Assembly (NCBI GenBank): GCA_905202215.1 | Contig: CAJKRG010000005.1 | Coordinates: forward strand, 1 to 64,000 | DNA: 64,000 bases | From: an uncultured Porphyromonadaceae bacterium | GTDB lineage: Bacteria; Bacteroidota; Bacteroidia; Bacteroidales; Muribaculaceae | Direction of reading: 5' to 3' | In this document: one piece after another, positions 51,333-60,212 of the stretch | Numbering within the stretch: position 1 is the stretch's first letter | Layout: each line of letters opens with the position of its first letter | Notes under the pieces: generated by a model | Told to the model about the DNA's origin: nothing | Seen by the model: only the letters and a program-made list of their open reading frames with translations | The model's database searches: none | Translations under genes and position numbers: made by a program

Positions 51333-52796
51333 ATGAAAGGCAGTAAGATCTATTTGTTTTCCATCGTGCTCGTAGCCGTGCTGGGAGGTCTCCTCTTCGG
51401 CTATGACACAGCCGTGATTTCCGGCGCCGAAAAAGGGCTACAGGCATTTTTCCTCGGGGCCGACGATTTTACATATACCGATGTCATACACGGAATTACA
51501 TCGAGTAGCGCCCTCCTCGGATGCATACTCGGCAGCGCCGTCTCGGGCCTAATGGCCTCGCGACTCGGCCGCAAGCCGACCCTCATATTCGCCGGCATAC
51601 TGTTCCTGCTCTCGGCGTTGGGCAGCTACTGTCCGGAATTTTTCTTTTTCGCATACGGCAAACCGACACTTTCGCTGCTGGTGGCTTTCAATGTCTATCG
51701 CATCATCGGCGGCGTAGGTGTCGGGCTTGCTTCGGCCATCTGTCCTATGTATATCGCCGAAGTCGCCCCGAGCAATCTCCGCGGCACACTTGTGTCGTGG
51801 AATCAGTTTGCCATCATTTTCGGTCAGCTCGTGGTCTACTTCGTCAACTTCCTTATCCTCGGTGAACATACCAATCCCATAATCGAGAAAATAGGCGAGA
51901 CGGTCTATGCCGTGCATCCGTCGTCCGATCCCTGGACTATCTCGACAGGATGGCGCTATATGTTCGGAAGCGAGGCTTTTGTGGCGGCTCTCTTCACCGT
52001 TCTGGTTTTCTTCGTGCCGGAATCTCCGCGTTATCTCGCCCTCAAGGGTGAAGACTCCAAAGCACTCAAGACCCTCGCCCGTATCAACGGATCGGAAGCC
52101 GCAGGCACTATTCTCGCCGAAATCCGGTCGACGGTCAGCGTAAAATCCGAACGACTGTTCTCATTCGGCGTAATGGTGATCTTTGTCGGCGTAATGCTGT
52201 CGGTATTCCAGCAGGCAGTAGGTATAAACGCGGTGCTCTATTACGCTCCGCGCATATTCGAATCGATGGGCATGGGTAATCCGATGGTGCAGACCGTCAT
52301 GATGGGCATCGTCAATATAGCGTTCACGCTTGTAGCCGTATTCACAGTCGAAAAACTCGGCCGCAAGCCGCTTCTGATATGGGGATCCATAGGCATGGCC
52401 GCCGGCGCATTCGGTGTGGCGGTATCCAATATAATAGATGTGCCGGCCATCGTGCCGGTGATATCCATCATGGTCTATTCTGCCTCGTTCATGTTCTCAT
52501 GGGGCCCGATATGCTGGGTGCTGATAGCCGAGATTTTCCCGAATACTATCCGCTCGGCAGCCGTCGCGGTGGCCGTAGCGTTCCAATGGATATTCAATTT
52601 CATCGTATCGAGCACCTTTGTGCCGATGTACAACATGAGCCTCGGCTCTATGGGCACTAAATTCGGCCATATGTTCGCCTACGCTCTTTACGGCGCCATA
52701 TGCATTATAGCGGCCTGGTTCGTATACCGTCTTGTCCCCGAAACCAAGGGTAAGACCCTCGAAGACATGACAGTCCTCTGGCGTAAAAAACAATAA
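51333..52796 (+). CDS. MFS sugar:H+ symporter, XylE-like
   Basis: 487 residues, twelve membrane segments. Sugar porter signatures: LFGYDTAVISGAE in segment 1, GRKPTLIFAG, RIIGGVGVGLAS, PESPRYL before the central loop, QQAVGINAVLYYAPRIFE in segment 7 (sugar-binding Gln pair), and PETKGKTLEDM at the end. Closest in layout to D-xylose/galactose/arabinose porters; the actual sugar is not decided by sequence. Ended by a strong terminator. Confidence 0.9.
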   Translation: MKGSKIYLFSIVLVAVLGGLLFGYDTAVISGAEKGLQAFFLGADDFTYTDVIHGITSSSALLGCILGSAVSGLMASRLGRKPTLIFAGILFLLSALGSYCPEFFFFAYGKPTLSLLVAFNVYRIIGGVGVGLASAICPMYIAEVAPSNLRGTLVSWNQFAIIFGQLVVYFVNFLILGEHTNPIIEKIGETVYAVHPSSDPWTISTGWRYMFGSEAFVAALFTVLVFFVPESPRYLALKGEDSKALKTLARINGSEAAGTILAEIRSTVSVKSERLFSFGVMVIFVGVMLSVFQQAVGINAVLYYAPRIFESMGMGNPMVQTVMMGIVNIAFTLVAVFTVEKLGRKPLLIWGSIGMAAGAFGVAVSNIIDVPAIVPVISIMVYSASFMFSWGPICWVLIAEIFPNTIRSAAVAVAVAFQWIFNFIVSSTFVPMYNMSLGSMGTKFGHMFAYALYGAICIIAAWFVYRLVPETKGKTLEDMTVLWRKKQ

Positions 52797-52817
52797 AAGG
52801 TTGTTTAACTACCTGAA

Positions 52818-52854
52818 AAAGCCACATTCCGACACTGGAGTGTGGCTTTATTTT
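52818..52854 (+). terminator. Terminator of the sugar symporter gene
   Basis: AAAGCCACATTCC (52818-52830) pairs with GGAGTGTGGCTTT (52837-52849), followed by ATTTT. 21 bp after the stop codon. Confidence 0.85.
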
Positions 52855-52895
52855 GCACAAAAGTGTCCGTTTGGTGCAAAATTACAGCCGAAAAT

Positions 52896-52926
52896 TTTGC
52901 AGGCATCGCACAATTATATAATTTTG
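52896..52926 (+). promoter_or_regulatory. Orphan promoter in the xylE-gapA gap
   Basis: TTTG (52896-52899), 19-bp spacer, TAATTTTG (52919-52926). No ORF with a plausible start follows; a 9-bp inverted repeat (TGCAAAATT 52875-52883, AATTTTGCA 52893-52901) overlaps the -33 element. Confidence 0.5.
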
Positions 52927-52931
52927 TCAAT

Positions 52932-53103
52932 ATAATATCTATAATAAGTGTCTTTTTGCCACTAATTCACAAAATACAACGACAAAACAACGGCTTTTTA
53001 TGCACTAAAGAAAACAAACCGAACCATTATATACAGACCCGCGGCACACGGGTCGCGGGAATATGCAATCGACCCGCGACCGAAATGCCGCGGGTCGATT
53101 TTT
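52932..53103 (+). ncRNA. Candidate intergenic small RNA
   Basis: Between the orphan promoter and the nested hairpin at 53036-53096 plus ATTTTTATTT lies about 170 bp without a credible coding frame. The 5' 100 nt are AT-rich and look unstructured; the 3' part is a two-level hairpin: GACCCGCGGCA/TGCCGCGGGTC outside and GGTCGCGGG/CCCGCGACC inside. Promoter plus terminator spacing fits a trans-acting sRNA. No known family recognised. Confidence 0.35.
53036..53103 (+). terminator. Nested GC-rich hairpin with U-tract
   Basis: Outer stem 53036-53046 with 53086-53096 (11 bp), inner stem 53051-53059 with 53073-53081 (9 bp), followed by GATTTTTATTT. It is too far from the sugar symporter to be its main terminator, which favours a separate transcript. 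Confidence 0.6.
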
Positions 53104-53104
53104 A

Positions 53105-53169
53105 TTTAGAGGATCGTATAAATTACGACCCTCTAAACAAAAAGCGCCCGCTCCAAAAAGGAACGGGCG
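53105..53169 (-). terminator. gapA terminator region, two hairpins
   Basis: On the minus strand CGCCCG (53164-53169) pairs with CGGGCG (53145-53150 complement), followed by CTTTTTG: the gapA terminator. Beyond it is a second stem, TTTAGAGG-A-TCGTA (53105-53118) with TACGA-C-CCTCTAAA (53124-53137). Confidence 0.75.
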
Positions 53170-53198
53170 ACTTTTATGTGGTTTTATCTGACGACAGA

Positions 53199-54209
53199 TT
53201 AGCCATTGATCTTAACCATGGTAGCGATGAGATCGAGCACCTTGTTGGAGTAACCGATTTCGTTGTCGTACCACGATACAACCTTAACGAAGGTCGGGGT
53301 CAGGTATACACCGGCGTTGGCGTCGAAGATAGAAGTGCGGGCGTCGCCGAGGAAGTCGCTGGAAACGACAGCGTCTTCGGTGTAGCCGAGCACACCCTTG
53401 AGTTCGCCTTCGGCAGCAGCCTTCATGGCAGCGCAGATGTCTTCTTTCGAAGCGGGCTTGGCGAGGTTGACGGTGAGGTCAACAACAGATACGTCGAGGG
53501 TGGGGACACGCATCGAGATACCGGTGAGTTTGCCGTTGAGTTCGGGGATAACTTTGCCTACAGCCTTTGCAGCGCCGGTCGACGAGGGGATGATGTTGCC
53601 GGAAGCAGCACGGCCACCGCGCCAGTCTTTCATCGAAGGACCGTCAACGGTCTTCTGGGTAGCGGTTGTAGAGTGAACGGTGGTCATAAGACCTTCAACG
53701 ATACCGAAGTTGTCGTTGAGAACCTTGGCGATGGGAGCAAGGCAGTTGGTGGTGCAGGAAGCGTTCGATACAAACTGAGTGCCCTTTACATAGGTGTCAG
53801 CGTTAACGCCGCATACGAACATGGGGGTGTCGTCCTTGGAAGGAGCGGACATAACCACGTACTTAGCGCCTGCGTCGATGTGACCCTGAGCTTTTTCCTT
53901 TGTAAGGAAGAGGCCGGTGGATTCAACTACGTATTCTGCGCCCTTTTCGCCCCAAGCGATTTCTGCGGGGTTCTTGCAAGCGGAAACCTTGATTTCCTTG
54001 CCGTTTACGATAAGGAGGCTCTTTTCGAGGTCATAGTCAACGGTGCCGTCGAACTGGCCGTGCATTGTGTCGTATTTGAGCATGTAAGCCATGTAGTCGA
54101 CGGGAAGGAGGTCGTTGATAGCGACTACTTCGATGTCGTCGCGCTTGGTGGAAGCACGGAAGACGAAGCGACCGATGCGACCGAAACCATTGATACCAAT
54201 TTTAGTCAT
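53199..54209 (-). CDS. gapA: Glyceraldehyde-3-phosphate dehydrogenase
   Basis: Glycolytic oxidation of glyceraldehyde-3-phosphate to 1,3-bisphosphoglycerate with NAD. 336 residues: NAD-binding INGFGRIGR, active-site Cys in SNASCTTNCLAP, His and Arg regions further on, C-terminal WYDNEIGYSNKVLDL. Codon use is strongly biased relative to neighbours, as expected for a highly expressed gene. Leader of about 100 nt able to form a hairpin (GCGG...CCGC at about 54280-54305). Confidence 0.97.
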   Translation of the reverse strand: MTKIGINGFGRIGRFVFRASTKRDDIEVVAINDLLPVDYMAYMLKYDTMHGQFDGTVDYDLEKSLLIVNGKEIKVSACKNPAEIAWGEKGAEYVVESTGLFLTKEKAQGHIDAGAKYVVMSAPSKDDTPMFVCGVNADTYVKGTQFVSNASCTTNCLAPIAKVLNDNFGIVEGLMTTVHSTTATQKTVDGPSMKDWRGGRAASGNIIPSSTGAAKAVGKVIPELNGKLTGISMRVPTLDVSVVDLTVNLAKPASKEDICAAMKAAAEGELKGVLGYTEDAVVSSDFLGDARTSIFDANAGVYLTPTFVKVVSWYDNEIGYSNKVLDLIATMVKING

Positions 54210-54317
54210 AGTAGTATATTGAATATTGGGTTGTGTTATGTGTCGGTATATTAGTTACTTGAAGAACTTTCAGCACAATTGCGGAGGCCATTTCTGACGG
54301 CCCGCTTTTATTCGGCG

Positions 54318-54325
54318 CAAAATTA
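54318..54325 (-). promoter_or_regulatory. gapA promoter -7 box
   Basis: Minus strand TAATTTTG, about 108 bp before the gapA ATG. The 54210-54486 gap otherwise holds this leader and the divergent mscL promoter. Confidence 0.5.
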
Positions 54326-54383
54326 ATGAAAAATTTCGGTATTACATACATAGTTGTTGTTTTTTTATTTTCAAAACTTTTGT

Positions 54384-54391
54384 TAAATTTG
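54384..54391 (+). promoter_or_regulatory. mscL promoter -7 box
   Basis: TAAATTTG fits TAnnTTTG, about 95 bp before ATG 54487. A TTG at 54357-54359 is slightly far (24 bp). Confidence 0.45.
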
Positions 54392-54486
54392 CGCTTTGAG
54401 GTCGTAGTCTGCGAAATATTCTCGATTACACTCAACCCGAAAGTGGTGATGACGGTTTTATAACTGACAATAATTAAATGTAAGAT

Positions 54487-54921
54487 ATGAAAAAATTTTT
54501 GAACGAATTTAAAGAGTTCGCAATGCGCGGCAACGTTGTCGATATGGCAGTCGGTGTAATCATCGGTGCCGCATTCGGCAAGATAGTGACCTCGCTGGTC
54601 AACGACATCATCATGCCCGTTGTCGGTGTCCTCACCGGAGGCACCAATTTCTCGGAGTACAAATGGGTTATCAAGGAAGGTGTCACACAGGGCACAGAGG
54701 TAATCACTCCTGAAGTAGCCGTGACATGGGGCGCCTTTATCCAGACAATAGTTGACTTCCTTATCATAGCGTTCTGTATCTTCGTGGCAATCAAATTCAT
54801 CAACAAGCTAAGCCGCAAGAAAGAGGCCGAACCCGAGCCTGCCGCTCCCGCCGGCCCCACACAGGAAGAGCTTCTCACTGAAATACGCGATCTTCTGCGC
54901 AAGGACGTAGAGAAAAAGTGA
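54487..54921 (+). CDS. mscL: Large-conductance mechanosensitive channel
   Basis: 144 residues with the classic layout: amphipathic N-terminus (MKKFLNEFKEFAMRGNVVDM), first membrane segment GVIIGAAFGKIVTSLVNDII, periplasmic loop, second segment near 80-103 (IQTIVDFLIIAFCIFVAIKF), charged C-terminal helix. Releases solutes on osmotic downshock. The TGA overlaps the GTG start of aroK, so it leads a multi-gene unit. Confidence 0.96.
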   Translation: MKKFLNEFKEFAMRGNVVDMAVGVIIGAAFGKIVTSLVNDIIMPVVGVLTGGTNFSEYKWVIKEGVTQGTEVITPEVAVTWGAFIQTIVDFLIIAFCIFVAIKFINKLSRKKEAEPEPAAPAGPTQEELLTEIRDLLRKDVEKK

Positions 54922-55454
54922 CCCGTCGTCCCATTTTTCTCATAGGCTTCATGGCGTGCGGCAAGAGCACTCTGCTGCGCGCCGTGGCTGATCGCGTACA
55001 CGGCCGCAAATATATAGATCTCGACCACGAGATAGTGCGTGCCGCCGGAAAAAGCATTCCGGCCATCTTCGCGGAGGACGGCGAAGAGGCATTCCGCAGG
55101 CTTGAGAGCGACATACTCGCCTCCCTGTGCCGCACCGACGCCATCGTGGCATGCGGAGGAGGCACGCCATGCCGTCCGGGCGCCATGGATGCCATGCTTG
55201 CCGCCGGAACTGTCGTATGGCTGAAAGCCGACATCGACATCACACTCAGCCGCCTCAGGCTCGCGCCGGGTGAAAGACCCGTCATCGACGCGCTGCTTGC
55301 CGATCACGCGGCTCTGAAAGCCAAGGTCGAAAGCCTGATGGCCGAACGCGAGCCGCACTACAGCCGCGCCACCGCCGTCTTCGACAGCTCGCGGCTCGAC
55401 AACGAAGCCGAGATCGAAGAAAGCGCCCGCAAATTCATCGACACCTACCTATGA
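54918..55454 (+). CDS. aroK: Shikimate kinase
   Basis: Phosphorylates shikimate in aromatic amino-acid synthesis. 178 residues. Walker A GFMACGKST, substrate-binding DLDHEI, and IVACGGGTPCRP. Starts at GTG 54918 within the mscL stop (GTGA overlap), and overlaps the next gene by 4 bp, so translation of the three is linked. Confidence 0.93.
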   Translation: MTRRPIFLIGFMACGKSTLLRAVADRVHGRKYIDLDHEIVRAAGKSIPAIFAEDGEEAFRRLESDILASLCRTDAIVACGGGTPCRPGAMDAMLAAGTVVWLKADIDITLSRLRLAPGERPVIDALLADHAALKAKVESLMAEREPHYSRATAVFDSSRLDNEAEIEESARKFIDTYL

Positions 55455-56629
55455 ACGCACCTATCCCTCTCGAAGAACTGCTGAGCGCCAAGACAGGCAA
55501 GCGAAGCGTAGTCATCGGCCTGCCGGCAGCGGGCGGAGTCATCGAACACCGTTTTCCGCTCACACCCGAGGGTGCCGGCATGCTGGTCGCCCGCGGATTC
55601 AGCGTCAGAATGGAAAAAGGGGCGGCCGAACATATACACTACAGCGATGCCGCATACACACGCTGCGGAGTCGAGATAGTGGAGCGTGCCCAAGCTCTTG
55701 CGGCCGACATCGTTGTATATCTGCCTCCGCTGGAAGCGGCCGATGCGCGCCTCCTGAAAAAAGGATCGCTGCTGCTGTCGTTCATACACAACCGCGAGAC
55801 CGACCGCGAGACCGTGCGCACCCTTATCGACAGGCATGTGATAGCCCTCGCCCTCGAACTGATATGCGACGAAGCCGGCCATAGACCTTTCGCCGATATC
55901 CTCCACGAGATCGACGGACGCGCAGCCATCGCCATAGCCTCGTCGCTGCTTGCCGATGCAGTCCACGGCAAAGGAATCCTTCTGGGAGGCGTAGCCGGCG
56001 TGGTGCCCTGCGAAGTGATGGTCATAGGCTCCGACATGGCCGCCGTCGCCGCCGCCAAAGGCGCCATAGGCATGGGCGCCATCGTGAGACTCTTCGACGA
56101 CAACGTATACCGCATGCGTGAGGCTGCCGCACTGCTCGGACCGGGAGCCATATGTTCGTCGCTGCACCCGCGGGTATTCGAAAACGGACTTCGTTCGGCC
56201 GACATTGTAGTGGCCACAGACACAGCGCCGCGCTGCGGCATTGTCAACGCCGATCTGGTCGGAATCATGAAACGCGGAGTGATATGCTTCGACCTCACAT
56301 CGGCGCCGGGTTCGGCTTTCCCGTCGCTGCCGCTGGTCGATCTCGATCTCGCCTCGCCGTCCGACAACTCCGTGAGCGAGCCTACGCGCCTTTGCTATAT
56401 AAACGCAGGCAACGCCGTGCCGCGCACCGTGGCTATGGCTCTGAGCAACACGTTCGTCACCATGCTCGACGATCTTATGATATGCGACGGAGTGGCAAAT
56501 GCCCTCAAACTCAAGGACGGACTGCGCAAGGCCGCCTATACTTTCCTCGGCAAATGCGTCAATCCCTCGGTGGCCCGCGTCGCGGGCGTGCGCAGCGTCG
56601 ACATCAATCTTTTCCTGCAATTCTCCTGA
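55451..56629 (+). CDS. Alanine dehydrogenase/PNT-family protein with degenerate motifs
   Basis: 392 residues, similar in layout to Bacteroidetes alanine dehydrogenases (HRFPLTPEGAGMLVARGFSV; PLTPEG-type opening; C-terminal RTVAMALSNTFV). Two functional spots look altered: the dinucleotide-binding loop reads GSDMAAVAAAKGA where GAGxVGxxAA is expected, and the substrate Lys region (K-V-E-P-P in relatives) reads V-Y-L-P-P. The His in LSFIHNR is kept. It may have changed cofactor or substrate, or lost activity. Overlaps aroK by 4 bp. Confidence 0.75.
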   Translation: MNAPIPLEELLSAKTGKRSVVIGLPAAGGVIEHRFPLTPEGAGMLVARGFSVRMEKGAAEHIHYSDAAYTRCGVEIVERAQALAADIVVYLPPLEAADARLLKKGSLLLSFIHNRETDRETVRTLIDRHVIALALELICDEAGHRPFADILHEIDGRAAIAIASSLLADAVHGKGILLGGVAGVVPCEVMVIGSDMAAVAAAKGAIGMGAIVRLFDDNVYRMREAAALLGPGAICSSLHPRVFENGLRSADIVVATDTAPRCGIVNADLVGIMKRGVICFDLTSAPGSAFPSLPLVDLDLASPSDNSVSEPTRLCYINAGNAVPRTVAMALSNTFVTMLDDLMICDGVANALKLKDGLRKAAYTFLGKCVNPSVARVAGVRSVDINLFLQFS

Positions 56630-56630
56630 A

Positions 56631-57293
56631 ATGAAATACTATGTAGTCTGGGAAGGACGCGAACCGGGTGTCTACGACAGCTGGGACGAATGTCAGCAAC
56701 AGGTCAACGGCTATCCCGGCGCACGTTTCAAAGCTTTTCCGTCGGCAGAAGCGGCAGTTGCGGCCTACCGCGGCAAACCCTCCGACCAGCTCGGTATAAT
56801 GCGCAGCATTCTCACCCATACATCTTCCCCACTCATGGCCAAACCCGCAGCGACCTACTCGCCCCCCGTCCATCCGGGCATACGACTCGATGCCATCGCC
56901 GTCGACGGGGCATGTTCGGTCAATCCAGGCCCGATGGAATACCGGGCCGTACGCGTATCCACCGGCGAGGAACTTTTCCATATCGGAGACAAAGCCCCGC
57001 TGTGGGGAACCAACAACATTGCCGAGTTTTTAGCGTTAATACATATAGCAGCCCTGCTGAAAAAAAACGGCGATACGACAACACCTATATACACCGACTC
57101 GAAAAACGCTCTGGCATGGCTGCGCCGGGGAGCTTCGAGAACGACTCTTGCCCGCGAACCGCGCACAGAGGCCACTCTCGAGCTACTCAGAAGGGCCGAT
57201 GCATGGCTGGCCGCCAATAAAATAGTCAACCCCATCCTTAAATGGAATACCGACGAATGGGGCGAAATACCGGCCGATTTCGGCCGAAAATGA
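56631..57293 (+). CDS. rnhA: Ribonuclease H with N-terminal viroplasmin-like domain
   Basis: 220 residues from MKYYVVWEGREPGVY; the longer open frame to 56499 overlaps the preceding gene. Viroplasmin/hybrid-binding domain at 1-50 (WDECQQQVNGYPGARFKAF) and RNase H fold from about 85: catalytic Asp in IAVDGACSVNPGP, Glu in NNIAEFLAL, Asp in IYTDSKNAL, and a final Asp in EIPADFGRK. Removes RNA from RNA-DNA hybrids. One base after the Ald-like stop. Confidence 0.9.
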   Translation: MKYYVVWEGREPGVYDSWDECQQQVNGYPGARFKAFPSAEAAVAAYRGKPSDQLGIMRSILTHTSSPLMAKPAATYSPPVHPGIRLDAIAVDGACSVNPGPMEYRAVRVSTGEELFHIGDKAPLWGTNNIAEFLALIHIAALLKKNGDTTTPIYTDSKNALAWLRRGASRTTLAREPRTEATLELLRRADAWLAANKIVNPILKWNTDEWGEIPADFGRK

Positions 57294-57318
57294 AAAACTG
57301 ACATAACTACTACATAAA

Positions 57319-59379
57319 ATGGCTAAACGAAAACTTAACATACTCAGAAACGACCCCTGGCTGGAGCCATACGCTGCCGCGATCGAAGGCCGTCACGCCG
57401 ATGTAATCCGCAAGGAACACGACCTGCTCGGATCGCAGACCTCTCTGGTCGATTTTGCCAACGCCCATAAATATTTCGGACTGCACCGCGCCAAAGACGG
57501 CAGCTGGATTTTCCGCGAATGGGCACCCAACGCCACAGGCATTACTCTCATAGGCGACTTCTCGGGCTGGGAACCGAAACCGGAATATGCACTCCACAAA
57601 GCCGAAGGCGGCACTCCCGGAGTATGGGAAAGAACATTCCCGGCCGATGCCATGGCCGACGGACAGCTCTATAAAATGCGCGTGACATGGCCCGGCGGCG
57701 AAGGCGAACGCATACCGGCATATGCCGACCGCGTGATCCAGGATCCGAACACAGCCATATTCTCAGCCCAGATACACATACCCAAAAGGGCCTTCAGATG
57801 GACCGACAAAGGCTTTGTGCCCGATGTCGAACCTCTCCTGATCTATGAATGCCACATCGGAATGGCCCAGCAGACCGAAGGTGTGGGCAGTTACGACGAG
57901 TTCCGCCGGAACATACTGCCGCGAATAGCCGCCGACGGCTACAACGCCATACAGATCATGGCAATACAGGAACATCCCTACTACGGCTCCTTCGGCTACC
58001 ATGTATCGAACTTCTTCGCCGCCTCAAGCCGCTTCGGCGCCCCCGAAGACCTTAAGAAGCTTATCAACGAGGCTCATTCGCTCGGCATAGCCGTAATCAT
58101 GGATATCGTACACTCGCATGCCGTCAAAAACGAAAACGAAGGCATAGGACGTCTCGACGGTACTCCATATCAGTATTTCCACGCCAACCCCGGACGCCGC
58201 GAACATCCGGCATGGGACTCCCTGTGCTTCGACTACGGTAAAAACGAAGTACTCCATTTCCTCCTTTCCAACTGCAAATACTGGCTTGAAGAATACCATT
58301 TCGACGGCTTCCGCTTCGACGGCGTGACCTCAATGCTATATTTCGACCACGGTCTCGGAAAAGCATTCACCAGCTACGGCGACTATTACGACGGAGGGCA
58401 GGACACAGATGCCATCGTGTATCTCACCCTCGCCAACAAACTGATACATGAAGTCAAGCCAACGGCAATCACCATCGCCGAAGAAATGAGCGGGATGCCC
58501 GGACTGGCCATTCCCTTCCGCAACGGCGGCATAGGCTTCGACTACCGCATGGCGATGGGCATACCGGACTACTGGATCAAGACCCTAAAAGAGAAGAAAG
58601 ACGAGGACTGGCACCCGACATCTATTTTCTGGGAACTCACGAACCGCCGCGCCGACGAAAAGACCATATCATATGTGGAAAGCCACGACCAGGCTCTGGT
58701 AGGCGATAAAACGGTGATTTTCCGCCTGATCGACTCCAAGATGTACTGGCACATGATGGTAGGCGACAACGACGGCGACGTGGCCCGCGGCATGGCCCTC
58801 CATAAAATGATACGCCTCGTGACCCTCGCCACTATCAACGGCGGCTACCTTAACTTCATGGGCAACGAGTTCGGTCATCCCGAATGGATCGACTTCCCAC
58901 GCGAAGGCAACGGATGGAGCTACAAATATGCGCGCCGGCAGTGGGATCTCGTAGACCGCGAAGATCTCCAGTACCGGTTCCTCAACGCTTTCGACAACGC
59001 CATGATAGAACTCGTAAGCAAGGTGCACAACTTCCAGGCCAAACCTATCCGCAAGCTATGGGAGAAAGACGACGACCAGATTCTGGCTTTCATGCGCGGC
59101 GATCTTGTGTTCGTGTTCAACTTCAACCCCGTCAAGAGCTTCGACAACTACGGCATTCTCGCCCCGGGCGGCGTCTACAGTGTCGTATTCACATCCGACG
59201 ACGCAGCATTCGGCGGCTTCGGCAATATTGATGACAGCGTAGAGCACTTCACGGTGCCCGATCCTCTCTATACACCAGCCGGAGTCGAGCGTCTGCCGCT
59301 CTACCTGCCCGCCCGCACGGCTATGGTGCTCCGCAAGCATCCTGCTCGCCGCACCCGCAAGTCGGCCGAAAAGAAATAA
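57319..59379 (+). CDS. glgB: 1,4-alpha-glucan branching enzyme
   Basis: 686 residues, GH13 (eukaryote-like GH13_8 subtype). CBM48 domain about 55-150 (FREWAPNATGITLIGDFSGW), catalytic barrel from about 185: GSFGYHVSNFFAASSRFG, nucleophile Asp in FDGFRFDGVTSM, acid Glu in IAEEMSGMPGL, and YVESHDQALVGDKT. Ends with a beta-sandwich. Introduces alpha-1,6 branches into glycogen. A strong terminator follows. Confidence 0.95.
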   Translation: MAKRKLNILRNDPWLEPYAAAIEGRHADVIRKEHDLLGSQTSLVDFANAHKYFGLHRAKDGSWIFREWAPNATGITLIGDFSGWEPKPEYALHKAEGGTPGVWERTFPADAMADGQLYKMRVTWPGGEGERIPAYADRVIQDPNTAIFSAQIHIPKRAFRWTDKGFVPDVEPLLIYECHIGMAQQTEGVGSYDEFRRNILPRIAADGYNAIQIMAIQEHPYYGSFGYHVSNFFAASSRFGAPEDLKKLINEAHSLGIAVIMDIVHSHAVKNENEGIGRLDGTPYQYFHANPGRREHPAWDSLCFDYGKNEVLHFLLSNCKYWLEEYHFDGFRFDGVTSMLYFDHGLGKAFTSYGDYYDGGQDTDAIVYLTLANKLIHEVKPTAITIAEEMSGMPGLAIPFRNGGIGFDYRMAMGIPDYWIKTLKEKKDEDWHPTSIFWELTNRRADEKTISYVESHDQALVGDKTVIFRLIDSKMYWHMMVGDNDGDVARGMALHKMIRLVTLATINGGYLNFMGNEFGHPEWIDFPREGNGWSYKYARRQWDLVDREDLQYRFLNAFDNAMIELVSKVHNFQAKPIRKLWEKDDDQILAFMRGDLVFVFNFNPVKSFDNYGILAPGGVYSVVFTSDDAAFGGFGNIDDSVEHFTVPDPLYTPAGVERLPLYLPARTAMVLRKHPARRTRKSAEKK

Positions 59380-59402
59380 ACGCGCCAATCTGAAAAGTAT
59401 AT

Positions 59403-59448
59403 ATGCAAAACCCGGCACAAAGACAGTCCGGGTTTTGCATAATTTTAT
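59403..59448 (+). terminator. Terminator after glgB
   Basis: ATGCAAAACCCGG (59403-59415) pairs perfectly with CCGGGTTTTGCAT (59428-59440), then AATTTTATT. Confidence 0.88.
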
Positions 59449-59491
59449 TAAAATTAGACCAGGCGAAGACATTGCGGTGAAATTTTTTTAT

Positions 59492-59499
59492 TAACTTTG
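59492..59499 (+). promoter_or_regulatory. -7 box of the psd operon
   Basis: TAACTTTG, with TTG at 59472-59474 (17-bp spacer), 17 bp before ATG 59517. Confidence 0.55.
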
Positions 59500-59516
59500 C
59501 GTTTGTATAGAATAAC

Positions 59517-60212
59517 ATGCGACGCTTAAAGTATAAAATACACCATGAGGGCACGAACATACTGATATCGCTTGCCGCGATACTGGTAGTCATCAACGCC
59601 CCCCTCTGGATATGGGTCAGACCATTGTCCTGGGCTATCGTATCAACTGCCGTCTGCGGTATTCTCTATCTTCTTGTGGTGAATTTCTTCCGCTCTCCGC
59701 GGCGCGAATTTCCGGGTGATCCCGTCGATACGGTCGTATCGGCTGCCGACGGTACCGTCGTGGCTCTTGAGGAAACATTCGAACCGGAATATCTCAAATG
59801 CCGCTGCATACAGCTGTCGGTCTTCATGAGCATACTCAACGTCCATGCCAACTGGTTTCCGGTCGATGGCGAGGTAATCTATTCGCGTCACCACCCCGGA
59901 CGCTTCATGGCGGCCTACCTACCGAAATCAAGCACCGAGAACGAACGGTCCACCGTCGTCATTCGCACGCCCGGCGGACAGGACATACTCATGCGTCAGG
60001 TCGCGGGGGCGATGGCACGCCGAATTGTGACTTATGCACGCCCCGGCGACGAAGCATCGATAGAAGACCACATGGGCTTTATAAAATTCGGTTCGCGTGT
60101 AGACCTCTATCTGCCTCTCGACACAGAGATACTTGTCAGGATCGGCGATAAAACGACAGGCGGCGTCACCGAAGTGGCAAAACTTCATCCCAAGGCCAAA
60201 ACAACTACATGA
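59517..60212 (+). CDS. psd: Phosphatidylserine decarboxylase, short form
   Basis: Makes phosphatidylethanolamine. 231 residues: two membrane segments near the N-terminus (about 15-60), then VVSAADGTVV, F-M-S-I-L-N-V-H-A-N-W-F-P-V-D-G, and the self-cleavage site G-S in GFIKFGSRVDLYLP, where Ser becomes the pyruvoyl group. The short archaeal-type enzyme usual in Bacteroidetes. Overlaps pssA by 4 bp. Confidence 0.94.
   Translation: MRRLKYKIHHEGTNILISLAAILVVINAPLWIWVRPLSWAIVSTAVCGILYLLVVNFFRSPRREFPGDPVDTVVSAADGTVVALEETFEPEYLKCRCIQLSVFMSILNVHANWFPVDGEVIYSRHHPGRFMAAYLPKSSTENERSTVVIRTPGGQDILMRQVAGAMARRIVTYARPGDEASIEDHMGFIKFGSRVDLYLPLDTEILVRIGDKTTGGVTEVAKLHPKAKTTT

Noticed and set aside
52842..54254. 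470-codon plus-strand frame across the hairpin region and gapA
   Set aside because: Mostly antisense to gapA, with no ribosome site, no recognisable domain, and it runs through several hairpins.
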